A DNA stretch of 64,000 nucleotides from NCBI RefSeq assembly GCF_036689815.1, contig NZ_JBAHUR010000001.1, positions 186,001 through 250,000 of the forward strand, written 5' to 3'. Positions 1 through 9,475 of the stretch are shown in pieces. Each line of letters begins with the position of its first letter. The stretch's first letter is position 1. The stretch is from Magnetovibrio sp. PR-2 (GTDB lineage: Bacteria; Pseudomonadota; Alphaproteobacteria; Rhodospirillales; Magnetovibrionaceae). Under the pieces are notes generated by a model. That model saw nothing but the letters and a program-made list of their open reading frames with translations, did no database searches and was not told the DNA's origin. The translations under genes and the position numbers were made by a program.

Positions 1-2
1 AG

Positions 3-506
3 CTCGCCATTTCGATCTTAGGCGCAGTGCTACAGGGCAAAAACAAAAGTTCGACGCAGACACAAACCAAACCCACGCCTGCGACCCCTGCGGTGTTGAG
101 CACGCGCGCGACCATCTCCAACGCGTTTGCTTTGAACGCAGAATTTTCCTCGTGGAAGGGTGAGGGCGATTTTGCCTTTGCCGTGACCCAAGGCTCCGGC
201 GGGGCCGGGTATCGTCTGGTCTACACGCCCAAACAAAGCGGGCGCAGCGCCACAGTGGAGCTGGTGCGCAAATCCTCGCGCGGCGAAGGCGTGATCAACT
301 CGCACTCCATCGATGCACTGGAAGACCAAAAAACCCACGCGCTGGCTTGGACCCGCGACAAGCTTGGCAACATGACCGTGAGCGTGGACGGCAAGCAAGT
401 CATGAGCGCGCGTGACGCAAGCTTCCGCGATGCGTTCGACGGCGCGGCCATCATCAACGCCGGAGCGGACGTGATTGTGAAATCGGTTGAGGTTTTGGGC
501 ATGTAG
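3..506 (+). CDS. Hypothetical membrane-anchored protein, 5' end outside the window
   Basis: The reading frame is open to the left edge, so the start codon lies outside the window. An internal GTG at 27 is possible, but the residues before it (LAISILGAV) continue as a hydrophobic stretch, so I read it as the end of an N-terminal membrane anchor. A Ser/Thr/Gln/Pro-rich linker follows, then about 120 residues alternating short beta-like segments with the pattern of a lectin/LamG-like sandwich (SWKGEGDFAF, YRLVYTP, VSVDGK). The fold is my inference and I do not recognise a family. It ends 26 bp before the next gene on the same strand and is probably co-transcribed with it. Confidence 0.55.
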   Translation, partial: LAISILGAVLQGKNKSSTQTQTKPTPATPAVLSTRATISNAFALNAEFSSWKGEGDFAFAVTQGSGGAGYRLVYTPKQSGRSATVELVRKSSRGEGVINSHSIDALEDQKTHALAWTRDKLGNMTVSVDGKQVMSARDASFRDAFDGAAIINAGADVIVKSVEVLGM

Positions 507-532
507 GGGGGATGTAGGCCCAAGCACCCGCT

Positions 533-1201
533 ATGACCGCAGATACGCGATCAACGTTTTGGCTGCTCTATGTGTTGTATGGGGCAGAGGTGCTCCATAT
601 CGCTCTTTTGCTCAGCGGTTTTTTGGCCCAAGGTTTTTATGACACCGGTGCCGGCACGGGGTTGTTATATATTTTGCCCGCGCCTGTGCTCATCGGCTTT
701 TGGACTCGCCATTATTTTGTGCGCGGCATCTGGTTGGCGTATGCATGGATTGTCGGTCTGGGCTATGCCTCGTCCGACGTGGGCGGGGATTTGCTCAGTA
801 TCGATTGGGCGAACGCTTGGCCGTTTGTGCTGTACCCCATAATCCTGTCCCTTATATTGGTCGGGCACAAATCATCCCCTACATATTTCCACCGCACCAT
901 GTTTGCCCGCACGCTGCAAGAAGTGGAGTCCCAAGCTGTTGAAGGGCAAGAGGTCTTTCAAAAAGGTCAAAAGCTCGACCCGGATGCGTTTTTGGCCATG
1001 CGCTTGGCGAAGGCGGAACAAAAACAAAGTCGCCGTCCTGCACCGGGTCTCGGCTGGGCCCAGGCGTTTTGGACAGGGGGGTATATCGCCCTTGCCGGGT
1101 ATGTGTTGGACGTCGCGCTGATTTGGGAATTCGGTTTGATGATCTTGGTCATGGGGTTCGTGCTTGGCCGCATCTGGCTCGCAGCGGCCCGGCGCGGGTG
1201 A
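533..1201 (+). CDS. Hypothetical multi-pass membrane protein
   Basis: 222 residues with three or four hydrophobic segments in the first 110 residues, a charged central cytoplasmic-looking region (about 120-165, rich in Lys, Glu and Gln) and two further hydrophobic segments near the C-terminus (about 175-215). No catalytic motif is visible and I do not recognise the family. It follows the partial upstream gene by 26 bp on the same strand. Downstream is a repeat-rich gap with no gene until the convergent TPR gene. Confidence 0.6.
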   Translation: MTADTRSTFWLLYVLYGAEVLHIALLLSGFLAQGFYDTGAGTGLLYILPAPVLIGFWTRHYFVRGIWLAYAWIVGLGYASSDVGGDLLSIDWANAWPFVLYPIILSLILVGHKSSPTYFHRTMFARTLQEVESQAVEGQEVFQKGQKLDPDAFLAMRLAKAEQKQSRRPAPGLGWAQAFWTGGYIALAGYVLDVALIWEFGLMILVMGFVLGRIWLAAARRG

Positions 1202-1236
1202 GGGGGGGTGTTCCGTTTCGCGCGCTGTTGATTTCA

Positions 1237-1264
1237 CCACAGAGGACACAGAGGACACAGAGTT
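1237..1264 (+). repeat. CACAGAG-type dispersed repeat
   Basis: Direct iteration of the unit AGAGGACAC immediately downstream of the membrane-protein gene. The same motif with an inverted partner recurs at 21571-21650. It lies in a convergent intergenic region. Confidence 0.6.
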
Positions 1265-1309
1265 TCTGTCGTCGTTAGCTGGGCTTAGGCATGACAAAAA
1301 AGTAGAAGT

Positions 1310-1446
1310 GTCATGGCCGGACTTGATCCGGCCATCCACGTTTTTCTTTCAAACGACACCCAAAGACGTGGATACCCGGGTCAAGCCCGGGCATGACGCC
1401 CGTTAGAATACTGTCACCCCGGACGTGATCCGGGGTCCATGGGCGT
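1310..1446. repeat. Cluster of three alphaproteobacterial palindromic repeats
   Basis: Three adjacent modules share one architecture. The first, about 1310-1340, is a GGCCGGA/TCCGGCC hairpin; the second, about 1367-1396, is a CCCGGG/CCCGGG hairpin in inverted orientation; the third, about 1413-1442, is an ACCCCGG/CCGGGGT hairpin. The first two together form a larger palindrome bounded by GTCATG and CATGAC with internal CCACGT/ACGTGG arms. This kind of short dispersed palindrome is common between convergent genes in alphaproteobacteria. A related copy sits at 51949-52036. Confidence 0.75.
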
Positions 1447-1478
1447 GAACGTCACGGGAAGGAAAAAAGCCCCACCCC

Positions 1479-2678
1479 TCAATCCGCCCGATCTGAGCAC
1501 GCCGCAATCTCCCGGCGCAAAATGTCGAGATTGTTGGCCACCCCTTGCGTCTTCGGATGCTCCGCCCCATAGGCCGCCAACAAAATTCCATGGGCACGCT
1601 CCATCAAAGGCTCGGCCTTGTCCAACCGATGGGTGTCATAATAGAGCGAGGCTAAATTGTTGAGTCGGGTGGCGACTTTGGGATGGTTTGGTCCAAAGGC
1701 ATTTTCGTCGATGTTCAGGGCGCGTTCCATCAAAGGCTCGGCCTTTTCCAACCGATGGGTGGCATGATAGAGCTGGGCTAAATTATTGAGTCGGATGGCG
1801 ACCTTGGGATGGTCCGGTCCAAAGGCGTTTTCGTGGATTTTCAGTGCGCGTTCCATCAAAGGCTCCGCCTTGTCCAACCGATTGGTGGCTTTATAGTGCA
1901 GCGCCAAATTGTTGAGGACGATTGCTGTCAGTGGAGCATCCGAAGAGAGATGTTGGTCTGCCAGTTCCTGCGCCGCGGTTAAAACGTTTTCGCCTTGTGA
2001 ATAGTCAGCCGCGAGATAATAAGAACCTCCAGCACTCGCTAACGCGCCGATTTGCTCCTCAATACATTTATCTGGGCAATGGTCTGCAGCGCGTTTGTAA
2101 TGGTGGGCCGCGTCCAGATATTTGATCCGGGTTTTCGCCAATTCGGCGCGCGCAACGGCGGATTCGTACGCGGCCATGTGGCGGGCATGCAGTTGATCTT
2201 CGAGCTCTGCCACCGCCTGCAAATCCTGATTTTCGGCATCGTGCAAAATGGCATCCGCGTCATCGTATCGACCATCGGCGATGGCGGCCTCGGCGTCTTG
2301 GCGCAGGGCAGTCGTGCGTTCATCCACATCGGGAATGGCGGCGACACGGGTAAGCAGGTCTTTGTGCCGCCCGGCGATTTCGCGGAGCTTGGCGTCCAGT
2401 TCATCCGGCCCGACATGATCTTCTTCCAAAATTTTGAAGAAATTGCGCAGCGCTGCTTCGGTGACGCCGAGCTCTTTGGCGAGTTGGGCGTCTTGGGATA
2501 GTGGAGATGGAGGCAGTTCGTCTGCGGCGGGGCGCATGAACGAGAGAATACGTTTGGGAACGCCAAAAAACCAAGCTGCGCCGCCTAAGATGATCGCCGT
2601 CGCAACCGGTTTCAATATGTCATCTTGGTGCGTGACAAACCAATCTATCAGGGTCGTAAGCCACTGCCAGTCGGGCAT
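1479..2678 (-). CDS. Membrane-anchored tetratricopeptide-repeat protein
   Basis: About 399 residues. One hydrophobic segment lies at residues 20-40, followed by a Pro-containing linker and a charged helical region. The C-terminal third holds three nearly identical 42-residue TPR units of the kinesin-light-chain/nephrocystin type (LNNLA, RLDKAEPLMERAL, FGPDHPKV), so the DNA has a 126-bp direct repeat. TPRs mediate protein-protein contacts; the partner is unknown. I prefer ATG at 2678, with AGGAG 8 bases upstream; a GTG directly before it (2681) is an alternative. It is transcribed toward the palindromic repeats. Confidence 0.8.
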   Translation of the reverse strand: MPDWQWLTTLIDWFVTHQDDILKPVATAIILGGAAWFFGVPKRILSFMRPAADELPPSPLSQDAQLAKELGVTEAALRNFFKILEEDHVGPDELDAKLREIAGRHKDLLTRVAAIPDVDERTTALRQDAEAAIADGRYDDADAILHDAENQDLQAVAELEDQLHARHMAAYESAVARAELAKTRIKYLDAAHHYKRAADHCPDKCIEEQIGALASAGGSYYLAADYSQGENVLTAAQELADQHLSSDAPLTAIVLNNLALHYKATNRLDKAEPLMERALKIHENAFGPDHPKVAIRLNNLAQLYHATHRLEKAEPLMERALNIDENAFGPNHPKVATRLNNLASLYYDTHRLDKAEPLMERAHGILLAAYGAEHPKTQGVANNLDILRREIAACSDRAD

Positions 2679-2746
2679 CACCGAATCTCCTCATCACAGA
2701 AATACTATGACAAGAAGTCGTATAAATTGTCATGAAAAAAATCTAA

Positions 2747-2914
2747 CTAAAGCAGCGTGTCGCCCGACGTGTTGGCGACGTAGATGGCGACGGTGATGAT
2801 GAACAGAGCGCCCAGGCCCAGCATGGATAGGATGCGATTCTTGGTTTGCGCATCCGCTTCACTTTGCGTGATTTTTTTCAAGTCTTTGCTTAAAGGCGAT
2901 TGGGAGTCTGGCAT
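2747..2914 (-). CDS. Small single-pass membrane protein
   Basis: 55 residues when started at the internal Met beginning MPDSQSPLSKDL. A longer version from 2956 adds 14 residues. The first 28 residues are polar and charged, followed by one clear hydrophobic segment (MLGLGALFIITVAIYVA) at the C-terminal side. No family is recognised. It lies 68 bp upstream of the TPR gene on the same strand and could be co-transcribed with it. The start choice is uncertain because no strong ribosome-binding site is visible. Confidence 0.5.
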   Translation of the reverse strand: MPDSQSPLSKDLKKITQSEADAQTKNRILSMLGLGALFIITVAIYVANTSGDTLL

Positions 2915-3143
2915 CTTAAATTCAATATCCAAAAGATGATTATCGACGGTCCTCAACCGCCGCGCGCGTGTAATTCATAACAAATTTATGACACGTGGGC
3001 CAGTGTTCGTTTGCTGTGTCACAATTGGGTAAGGGTATGAAAAAAGAGCTATTTTCGTCAAGGAGATAGTCCGGCAAAAAACAATAGCATGCATTATGTT
3101 GCAGCCGATTTGCCCACAGGCGCGAATCTCGCATGTGCAAAAA

Positions 3144-3707
3144 TCAGTCGTCCGTGGAGGGGTGCAGCGCGTAAGGCTTCAGCCCATCCTGGCTTTCAGA
3201 GTTCTTGCGACCCCAATAATCGCGCACAAAATCGTCGCCGTTTTTATCCCAGTGTTTGACCAAGGCGTCACGGTCTTCAACGAAGTCGAATTTGGGCACG
3301 CCCATGCCGCACGATTCCTGGGTCTTGTGCACATCGACCACCATGATTTGACGGGTGCCGGACAGGGGTGGGAAGAGGTTGGAGAACTCATCCCATTGCT
3401 CATCGTTCGCCGTGATCACCCGGCCCGTGCCGAACAGGCGCAGGATTTTGGGTGGGCCGTCGAAGGCGCAGAACATAAATGTGATACGCCCATTTTCTTG
3501 TAAGTGTGCCGAGGTCTCGTTGGCGCTGCCGGTGATGTCCAAGTACGCCACTTGGTTGGGGCCTAAGACACGAAAGCTGTCCATGCCCTTGGGCGAGACA
3601 TTGACGTGGCCGTCTTGCGACAAGGGCGCGCTGGCGACGAAGAACATGTGCTGGTCTTCGATGAACGCCTTTTGCGCGTCCGAGATGTTGTCGAAGAACT
3701 TAGCCAT
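3144..3707 (-). CDS. Pyridoxamine 5'-phosphate oxidase-family flavin-binding protein
   Basis: 187 residues with the split-barrel FMN-binding pattern of PNPOx-related proteins. MFFVASAPLSQDGHVNVSPKG near the N-terminus is the characteristic first strand pair, followed by VAYLDITGSANETSAHLQENGRI and a later GTGRVI. The length fits the short single-domain subgroup rather than PdxH, and I see no PdxH-specific tail. Substrate is unknown; relatives bind FMN, F420 or haem. It starts 3 bp after the maeB stop codon on the same strand, so co-transcription is likely. Confidence 0.8.
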   Translation of the reverse strand: MAKFFDNISDAQKAFIEDQHMFFVASAPLSQDGHVNVSPKGMDSFRVLGPNQVAYLDITGSANETSAHLQENGRITFMFCAFDGPPKILRLFGTGRVITANDEQWDEFSNLFPPLSGTRQIMVVDVHKTQESCGMGVPKFDFVEDRDALVKHWDKNGDDFVRDYWGRKNSESQDGLKPYALHPSTDD

Positions 3708-3709
3708 AT

Positions 3710-5986
3710 TTAAATCGCGTCATGGGCAGCAAGTGCCGCCAAGTTGACCAAGTCCGAAACCGTTGCCCCCATGGGCGCGATTTGTGCGGGTTTGGAAATA
3801 CCCAACAACAACGGCCCGATCACCGTGCCGCCACCCAACTGCTGTACCAAACCGGCAGAGATGTTGGCAGCGTTCAAGCCCGGCATGACCATAACGTTGG
3901 CGGGACCGGACAAGCGGGTGAACGGATAGACGCGTTTTTGCAGTTCGTAATCCAGCGCGATTTCGGCGTTCATCTCACCTTCGTATTCGAAGCTGACGTT
4001 GAGCTTGTCCAAAATCTTCATGGCTTCGCGGGCGACCTGGGTGCGTTCGGGCATGGGGTTGCCGAAGTTCGAAAACGCCATCATGGCGACGCGGGGCTCT
4101 TGGCCCAAGTGACGCACTTTGGCTGCGGCTTGGATGGCGGTGTCGGCCAATTGTTGAGCATCAGGCATGACATTGACAGCTGTATCGGCCAAGAACACGG
4201 TGCGCCCTTGGGCGACCAAAAGCGTCAAACCGAGTACCGATTGGTTGGGAACGGGGTCAATGACTTGGGTGATGTCTTTGAGCGCCACGTGATAGTTGCG
4301 CGTCAGACCCGTGACCATGGCGTCCGCGTCACCTTGGGCGACCATGCATGCGGCAAAGGTGTTGCGGTTTTGCTTGACCATGCGCGAGCAATCGCGGAAC
4401 AGTTTGCCTTCACGTTGCAGGCGGTCGTAGACGTCATCGATATAACGTTCGGTCGCGTCGGACAGCTTAGCGTTGGTGATTTCCACGCCGTCCAGTTTGG
4501 GCAAGCCCAGCTCGACCAGCTTTTCATGGATTTCGTCTTCGCGCCCCACCAAGATGGGGAATCCGTAACCTGCGTTGTAAAACGCCACGGCCGCACGGAT
4601 GGATTTTTCTTCTTCACCCTCGGCAAAGACCACACGGCGCGGATGCAGGTGCACGTCTTCAAAGATGGCTTGCAGCGACGGCGCGGTGGGATCCATGCGC
4701 GCGGTCAGCTCGTTGCGATAGGCATCCATGTCGATGATCGGGCGTTGCGCCACTCCACTTTCCATGGCGGCCCCCGCAACGGCGGGCGGCACGGTGGTGA
4801 TCAGGCGCGGATCGAAGGGTGCCGGGATCAAATAGTCGGGTCCGTATTGCAAGTGCTGGCCGGAATACGCCATGTCCACTTCGTCGGGCACGTCTTCGCG
4901 CGCCAATCCGGCGATGGCGTGGGCGGCGGCGACTTTCATGTCTTCGTTAATGGTGGTGGCGCGCACGTCGAGTGCGCCGCGGAAGATATAGGGGAAACCC
5001 AACACGTTGTTGATCTGGTTGGGGTAGTCCGAACGCCCCGTGGCCATGATCACGTCGTCGCGCACCGCTTTGGCGTCTTCGGGGGTGATTTCGGGATCGG
5101 GGTTGGCCATGGCGAAGATGATCGGCTTGTCGGCCATGCTTTCGACCATTTTTTGCGTCACGGCACCTTTGACCGACAGGCCCAAAAACGCGTCGGCGCC
5201 GACCATAGCGTCTTCCAACGTGCGTGCATCTGTGGGTGCGGCGTGGGCGGTTTTCCATTGGTTCATGCCGATTTCGCGGCCTTGGTAAATGACGCCCTTG
5301 GAATCGCACATGATGGTGTTTTGTGCGCGCACGCCCAGGCACTGGACCAGCTCAATACACGCGATGGCGGCCGCACCGGCACCGTTCACGACGACTTTGA
5401 TGTCTTCCATGTTGCGCCCGGTGAGATCACACGCGTTGATCAGACCCGCAGCGGTGATGATGGCAGTGCCGTGTTGATCATCGTGGAACACCGGAATGTC
5501 CATGATTTCGCGCAATTGCTGTTCGATGATGAAACAATCGGGTGCAGCGATGTCTTCTAAGTTGATGCCGCCGAAGCTGGGCCCCAACAATTTGACCGCG
5601 TTGATGAATTCATCCGCGTCTTTGGTGTCGACTTCCAAATCGATGCCGTCGATGTCGGCAAAGCGTTTGAACAGGACGGCTTTGCCTTCCATGACGGGTT
5701 TGGAGGCTTGAGCGCCCAAATCACCCAAACCCAAAACGGCCGTGCCGTTGGAAATGATGGCGACGATGTTGCCCTTGGCGGTGTAGTCGTAGGCCAGTTG
5801 CGGGTCGCGTTCGATCTCCAAACACGGTGCGGCAACGCCGGGGCTGTAGGCGAGCGACAGGTCGCGTTGCGTCGTCAGCGGCTTGGTCGGGTGGATTTCC
5901 AGCTTGCCGGGACGGCCAGAGGCGTGCATCACCAAGGCTTCTTGGTCGGTGGCGCTCATATGGTCGTTGTCATCGGAATGGGACAT
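3710..5986 (-). CDS. maeB: NADP-dependent malic enzyme with C-terminal phosphotransacetylase-like domain
   Basis: 758 residues, the usual size of the hybrid MaeB class. Residues about 20-430 are the malic enzyme part (LAYSPGVAAPCLEI, the metal-binding FHDDQHGTA segment and a GAGAAA dinucleotide-binding loop). Residues about 440-750 are a phosphotransacetylase-like domain (RVVFAEGEEEKSIRAA, VMPGLNAANI), known in this class to be regulatory and to sense acetyl-CoA. It oxidatively decarboxylates malate to pyruvate, giving NADPH. The start MSHSDDND gives the normal family N-terminus. It is followed at 3 bp by the PNPOx-like gene. Confidence 0.95.
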   Translation of the reverse strand: MSHSDDNDHMSATDQEALVMHASGRPGKLEIHPTKPLTTQRDLSLAYSPGVAAPCLEIERDPQLAYDYTAKGNIVAIISNGTAVLGLGDLGAQASKPVMEGKAVLFKRFADIDGIDLEVDTKDADEFINAVKLLGPSFGGINLEDIAAPDCFIIEQQLREIMDIPVFHDDQHGTAIITAAGLINACDLTGRNMEDIKVVVNGAGAAAIACIELVQCLGVRAQNTIMCDSKGVIYQGREIGMNQWKTAHAAPTDARTLEDAMVGADAFLGLSVKGAVTQKMVESMADKPIIFAMANPDPEITPEDAKAVRDDVIMATGRSDYPNQINNVLGFPYIFRGALDVRATTINEDMKVAAAHAIAGLAREDVPDEVDMAYSGQHLQYGPDYLIPAPFDPRLITTVPPAVAGAAMESGVAQRPIIDMDAYRNELTARMDPTAPSLQAIFEDVHLHPRRVVFAEGEEEKSIRAAVAFYNAGYGFPILVGREDEIHEKLVELGLPKLDGVEITNAKLSDATERYIDDVYDRLQREGKLFRDCSRMVKQNRNTFAACMVAQGDADAMVTGLTRNYHVALKDITQVIDPVPNQSVLGLTLLVAQGRTVFLADTAVNVMPDAQQLADTAIQAAAKVRHLGQEPRVAMMAFSNFGNPMPERTQVAREAMKILDKLNVSFEYEGEMNAEIALDYELQKRVYPFTRLSGPANVMVMPGLNAANISAGLVQQLGGGTVIGPLLLGISKPAQIAPMGATVSDLVNLAALAAHDAI

Positions 5987-6040
5987 TTGTGGGGAAGTCT
6001 CTCAAGTCAAAGTGAAGCGTTTTGTAATTTTATTACCGGG

Positions 6041-6523
6041 TTAAGCCCCGCGTTGGTGCATGTGTACGTTGGCAGCACCAAAGGTTTCAAGGATTTTTAG
6101 CGCTTTTTGCTCTTTTTCCTCAGAAAAACAGGCAATCCATAAGATGACACCGCCCGCGTCCAGGGCGTTGGCGAAATGTTCGGTGTGGGGGTGCGCGGTG
6201 ACTTCGTCTAAAACGTCTTTGGCGACCACGCCGGCGGTGGCGGCGGCAATAACCGACGCGATGGCCGCAGCCGTTGGGCCACCGGCCAGCAAAATCACAC
6301 CTGAGGCAACCAGCGGGCCTTCGTATTTGACTTCACCGACCAGAGCGGTGAGCACCTCTTTCCAGGTTTTTTCCGGCGGATTTGCGGCGTCCAAGCTTTC
6401 GTGGCTGTCCAAAACGGATAAGTCCACACTTTCAAAGCCTTCGGTCAAAAGATGATGGACGGCGGCTTCGAACCCGGTGCGTTCGTTGAAAATGCCGACG
6501 GCTTCGCGTGTTGGCAAGGTCAT
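6041..6523 (-). CDS. Hypothetical protein with glycine/alanine-rich membrane-inserting core
   Basis: 160 residues. ATG at 6523 is chosen because GGGAGGAG lies 5 bases upstream; the in-frame GTG further upstream falls within that ribosome-binding site. The N-terminal part (AVGIFNERTGFEAAVHHLLTEGF) resembles the general-stress-17M-like fold that detects which residues to add or subtract, and the centre carries a Gly/Ala-rich hydrophobic stretch (residues about 75-105) like proteins with a glycine-zipper insert. The C-terminal third returns to a ferredoxin-like alpha/beta pattern. Function unknown; possibly a stress-related membrane-associated protein. Confidence 0.65.
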   Translation of the reverse strand: MTLPTREAVGIFNERTGFEAAVHHLLTEGFESVDLSVLDSHESLDAANPPEKTWKEVLTALVGEVKYEGPLVASGVILLAGGPTAAAIASVIAAATAGVVAKDVLDEVTAHPHTEHFANALDAGGVILWIACFSEEKEQKALKILETFGAANVHMHQRGA

Positions 6524-6667
6524 GTATACTCCTCCCACTCTCTCTTTATTGTTATAGGCTCATGTTAGGGCGGTTTATACACAAGTCCAAGTCTTTCGCG
6601 TGTTGATTTAAGGACGCTCGCGTGTAATGTGAACGGGTCATTTTTAGCCCGGATTCTCTTAAGCTTA

Positions 6668-9343
6668 ATGAACAACGAAGCGCCAAAAAACCCCACAAAG
6701 CCCGCCGCCGGAGTGACTCCGATGATGGCGCAGTTTTTGTCGATTAAAGAAGACCACCCAGACGCTTTGTTGTTCTATCGCATGGGCGACTTTTACGAGC
6801 TGTTTTTCGAAGACGCTGAAAAAGCGTCTGCCGCGTTGGACATCACGCTCACCAAACGCGGCAAGCATGACGGCAACGACATCCCCATGTGCGGCGTTCC
6901 GGTGCACAGCCATGAACAGTATTTATCCCGCCTAATCCGCAAAGGCTTTCGCGTCGCCGTGTGCGAACAGACCGAAGACCCGGCCGAAGCGAAAAAGCGC
7001 GGGGCTAAATCCGTGGTGCGCCGTGAAGTCGTGCGTGTGGTGACACCGGGCACGATTACGGAAGACAGTCTGCTCGACGCCCGGTCCAACAACTATCTTG
7101 CGGCCATTGCCGAGGCTCAGGGGGATTTAGGTCTCGCCTGGATTGACGTGTCGACCGGACAGTTTTTTGCCCAAAGCTCCGGCCTGGATCAGTTGGGCGC
7201 GCAGCTGGCCCGGTTGAAACCCGGCGAATTGATGTATCCCGACAGCCTCATGAGCAAGGATGGTTACCCTGTTATCTTAGGCGATTGGGTGGAGGCTTTG
7301 ACGCCCCAGCCGGCATCGAGGTTCGACAGTACCAACGGGCGCAAACGCATTGAGGCGTTGTTCGGGGTGAAGACGCTGGAAGCGTTTGGTGGTTTTGGCC
7401 GTGCCGAAGTGGCGGCGGCGGGTGCCCTGTTGGATTATGTGGAGCTCACACAAAAGGGCAAGCTTCCGCGCATCACACCTTTGCAACGCATTGCCACGGG
7501 CGGCGTCATGGAAATCGATGCCGCAACCCGGCGGAACTTGGAGCTGTCCGAAACGTTGACCGGAACGCGCAAGGGCTCGCTGTTGTCGGTCATGGACAAG
7601 ACCATTACGGGCGCGGGCGCACGCTTGTTGGCACAACGCTTGGCCGCACCCTTGACGGATGTGAGCGCTATAGAAGCGCGCTTTTGCGCGGTGCAGTTTG
7701 GCGTGGACGAAACGCGCACCCGTGAAGATGTACAGGGCCTGTTGAAGCGTTGCCCAGATTTGGAACGCGCGCTGTCACGTCTCACACTCGGTCGCGGCGG
7801 GCCGCGTGACTTGGCCGCCGTTATGGGCGGCTTGGCGTTGAGCGCCGATGCGCGCGATTTGTTTCACGGCAAAACCGTGCCCGCAGGTTTGACGGCGAGT
7901 TTAGAAAACCTCGGCGAACATGGCGAACTGGTGGGGGAACTCACCCAGGCCTTGGCTGACGAGCTGCCCGTGTTGGCGCGCGACGGCGGGTTTGTGCGCG
8001 CGGGCTACCGTCCGGATTTGGACGAGCTGAAGACGCTCCGCGACGAAAGCCGCCGTCTGATCGCCGGGCTGCAAGGCAACTACCAAGACCACACGGGCGT
8101 GAGCGCGCTGAAGGTCAAACACAACAACGTGCTGGGTTACTTCATTGAAGTTTCGGCCAAGCATGCCGACAAACTGATGGACCCAGACGGGCCGTATATC
8201 CATCGCCAAACTATGGCCAACGCCGTGCGCTTTAATACCGTCGAGCTGTCGGAGCTCGAAGGCAAAATCGCCCGCGCCGCCGACGGCGCGGTGGCGTTGG
8301 AGCTGGACGTGTTTGAGCAGCTGGTCGCCCGCGTGGTTGAGCGCGCCGACGCCATTGCCTTGTGTGCCCGGGCTTTGGCCGAACTGGATGTGGCGTTTGG
8401 CTTGGCGCAATTGGCCTTGGACGCGCGCCTCACCCGCCCCGTCGTCGACGACAGCCGCGATTTCGAAATCACCCAAGGCCGCCACCCGGTGGTTGAAGCG
8501 GCTTTGGAAGCTGGCGAAGGGGAAAAGTTCGTCGCCAACGATTGCGCCCAAGACGATGAAGCCGGACGGCTTTGGCTGCTGACCGGTCCCAACATGGCCG
8601 GTAAATCGACCTTCTTGCGCCAAAATGCTTTGATTGCGGTGATGGCGCAGATGGGCGCGTTTGTGCCCGCCGCCTCGGCGCGCATTGGCGTGGTCGATCG
8701 CTTGTTTAGCCGTGTCGGCGCGGCGGACGACCTCGCCCGTGGACGCTCCACGTTCATGGTGGAAATGGTCGAAACGGCAGCGATCTTGAACCAAGCGGGC
8801 GAACGCGCGCTGGTGATCTTGGACGAAATTGGGCGTGGTACATCCACGTTCGACGGTCTGTCCATCGCCTGGGCGGTTATAGAACACTTACATGAAGTGA
8901 ACACGTGTCGTGCCTTGTTCGCCACCCACTACCACGAACTCACCGCGCTTCAAGCGAAGCTCGACGGGCTTACGTGTCACGCCATGAAAGTGAAAGAGTG
9001 GAAGGGTGAAGTGGTGTTCTTGCACGAGGTGGGACCGGGTGCGGCGGACAGGTCTTACGGCATTCACGTGGGCCAACTGGCGGGCCTGCCGCCTAAAGTG
9101 GTGTCGCGCGCCGAACAGATTTTGAAGTCGCTGGAAGAAGGCGAACAATCCTCCACCGTCACCAAGCTCGCCGACGACTTACCCCTGTTCAGCCACGCCC
9201 CCGCCAATGCAGGGACACCAAGCGGCCCCCGCGTCGAGAGCGAAGTCGAAGCCGCCATCAAAGCCATGCTGCCCGACGAAATGACCCCGCGCGAAGCGTT
9301 GGACTATCTGTATCGGTTGAAGGATATGGATGTGGGCGAATAA
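6668..9343 (+). CDS. mutS: DNA mismatch repair protein MutS
   Basis: 891 residues from ATG 6668. A GTG at 6629 would add 13 residues outside the usual family start. MutS binds base mismatches and small loops and recruits MutL. The mismatch-binding Phe-x-Glu motif is visible ([11 protein letters not shown]), followed by connector, core and clamp domains. The ATPase domain holds Walker A ([11 protein letters not shown]), Walker B ([16 protein letters not shown]) and the ATHYHELT switch. The C-terminal end retains the short helix used for tetramerisation. It stands between maeB and glnD, a common alphaproteobacterial neighbourhood. Confidence 0.97.
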   Translation: MNNEAPKNPTKPAAGVTPMMAQFLSIKEDHPDALLFYRMGDFYELFFEDAEKASAALDITLTKRGKHDGNDIPMCGVPVHSHEQYLSRLIRKGFRVAVCEQTEDPAEAKKRGAKSVVRREVVRVVTPGTITEDSLLDARSNNYLAAIAEAQGDLGLAWIDVSTGQFFAQSSGLDQLGAQLARLKPGELMYPDSLMSKDGYPVILGDWVEALTPQPASRFDSTNGRKRIEALFGVKTLEAFGGFGRAEVAAAGALLDYVELTQKGKLPRITPLQRIATGGVMEIDAATRRNLELSETLTGTRKGSLLSVMDKTITGAGARLLAQRLAAPLTDVSAIEARFCAVQFGVDETRTREDVQGLLKRCPDLERALSRLTLGRGGPRDLAAVMGGLALSADARDLFHGKTVPAGLTASLENLGEHGELVGELTQALADELPVLARDGGFVRAGYRPDLDELKTLRDESRRLIAGLQGNYQDHTGVSALKVKHNNVLGYFIEVSAKHADKLMDPDGPYIHRQTMANAVRFNTVELSELEGKIARAADGAVALELDVFEQLVARVVERADAIALCARALAELDVAFGLAQLALDARLTRPVVDDSRDFEITQGRHPVVEAALEAGEGEKFVANDCAQDDEAGRLWLLTGPNMAGKSTFLRQNALIAVMAQMGAFVPAASARIGVVDRLFSRVGAADDLARGRSTFMVEMVETAAILNQAGERALVILDEIGRGTSTFDGLSIAWAVIEHLHEVNTCRALFATHYHELTALQAKLDGLTCHAMKVKEWKGEVVFLHEVGPGAADRSYGIHVGQLAGLPPKVVSRAEQILKSLEEGEQSSTVTKLADDLPLFSHAPANAGTPSGPRVESEVEAAIKAMLPDEMTPREALDYLYRLKDMDVGE

Positions 9344-9366
9344 ACGAATCGGCACTTAACAAAATG

Positions 9367-9396
9367 TTGCACAACATGCAACCTTTGCGCTAGAAT
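9367..9396 (+). promoter_or_regulatory. Sigma70-like promoter upstream of candidate small RNA
   Basis: TTGCAC at 9367-9372 as a -35 element and TAGAAT at 9391-9396 as a -10 element, separated by 18 bases. The -35 sits in a short imperfect palindrome (GTTGCACAACATGCAAC), which could also be a regulator site. No open reading frame starts downstream on this strand; the predicted transcript runs into a terminator about 70 bases later. Confidence 0.5.
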
Positions 9397-9401
9397 CGAC
9401 G

Positions 9402-9472
9402 TATGGTCAATTGAGACCGGGCGTCGTCCTAGACGGCGGGCAAGGCTCCCTTCGGGGAGCCTTTCGCTTTTC
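9402..9472 (+). ncRNA. Candidate small non-coding RNA of about 70 nt
   Basis: Downstream of the TTGCAC/TAGAAT promoter the sequence folds into three consecutive hairpins. The first is GGTC/GACC; the second is CGTCGTC/GACGGCG with a CTA loop (one G-U pair); the third is GGCTCCC/GGGAGCC closed by a TTCG tetraloop and followed by a T-rich tail. There is no coding potential. It lies between mutS and the convergent DUF3800 gene. I cannot match it to a named RNA family from memory. It could instead be only an elaborate mutS terminator, but the separate promoter argues for an independent transcript. Confidence 0.5.
9444..9472 (+). terminator. Rho-independent terminator with UUCG tetraloop
   Basis: Seven-pair GC-rich stem (9444-9450 with 9455-9461), TTCG loop, then TTTCGCTTTT. 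It ends the candidate small RNA and possibly also mutS. It is immediately adjacent to the stop codon of the convergent DUF3800 gene. Confidence 0.8.
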
Positions 9473-9475
9473 TAC

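Noticed and set aside
1237-1446. CRISPR-like array
   Set aside because: The repeats are short palindromes of different sequence without regular unique spacers, and there are no cas genes.
1479-2678. TPR protein as part of a CHAT/caspase or NLR-type defence system
   Set aside because: No protease, nuclease or NTPase domain is in the protein or next to it.
2940-3140. 66-codon minus-strand frame upstream of the small membrane protein
   Set aside because: Composition is not protein-like and no start signal is visible; region treated as intergenic.
3722-5560. 612-codon open frame on the plus strand
   Set aside because: Antisense shadow of maeB; no family resemblance and no ribosome-binding site.
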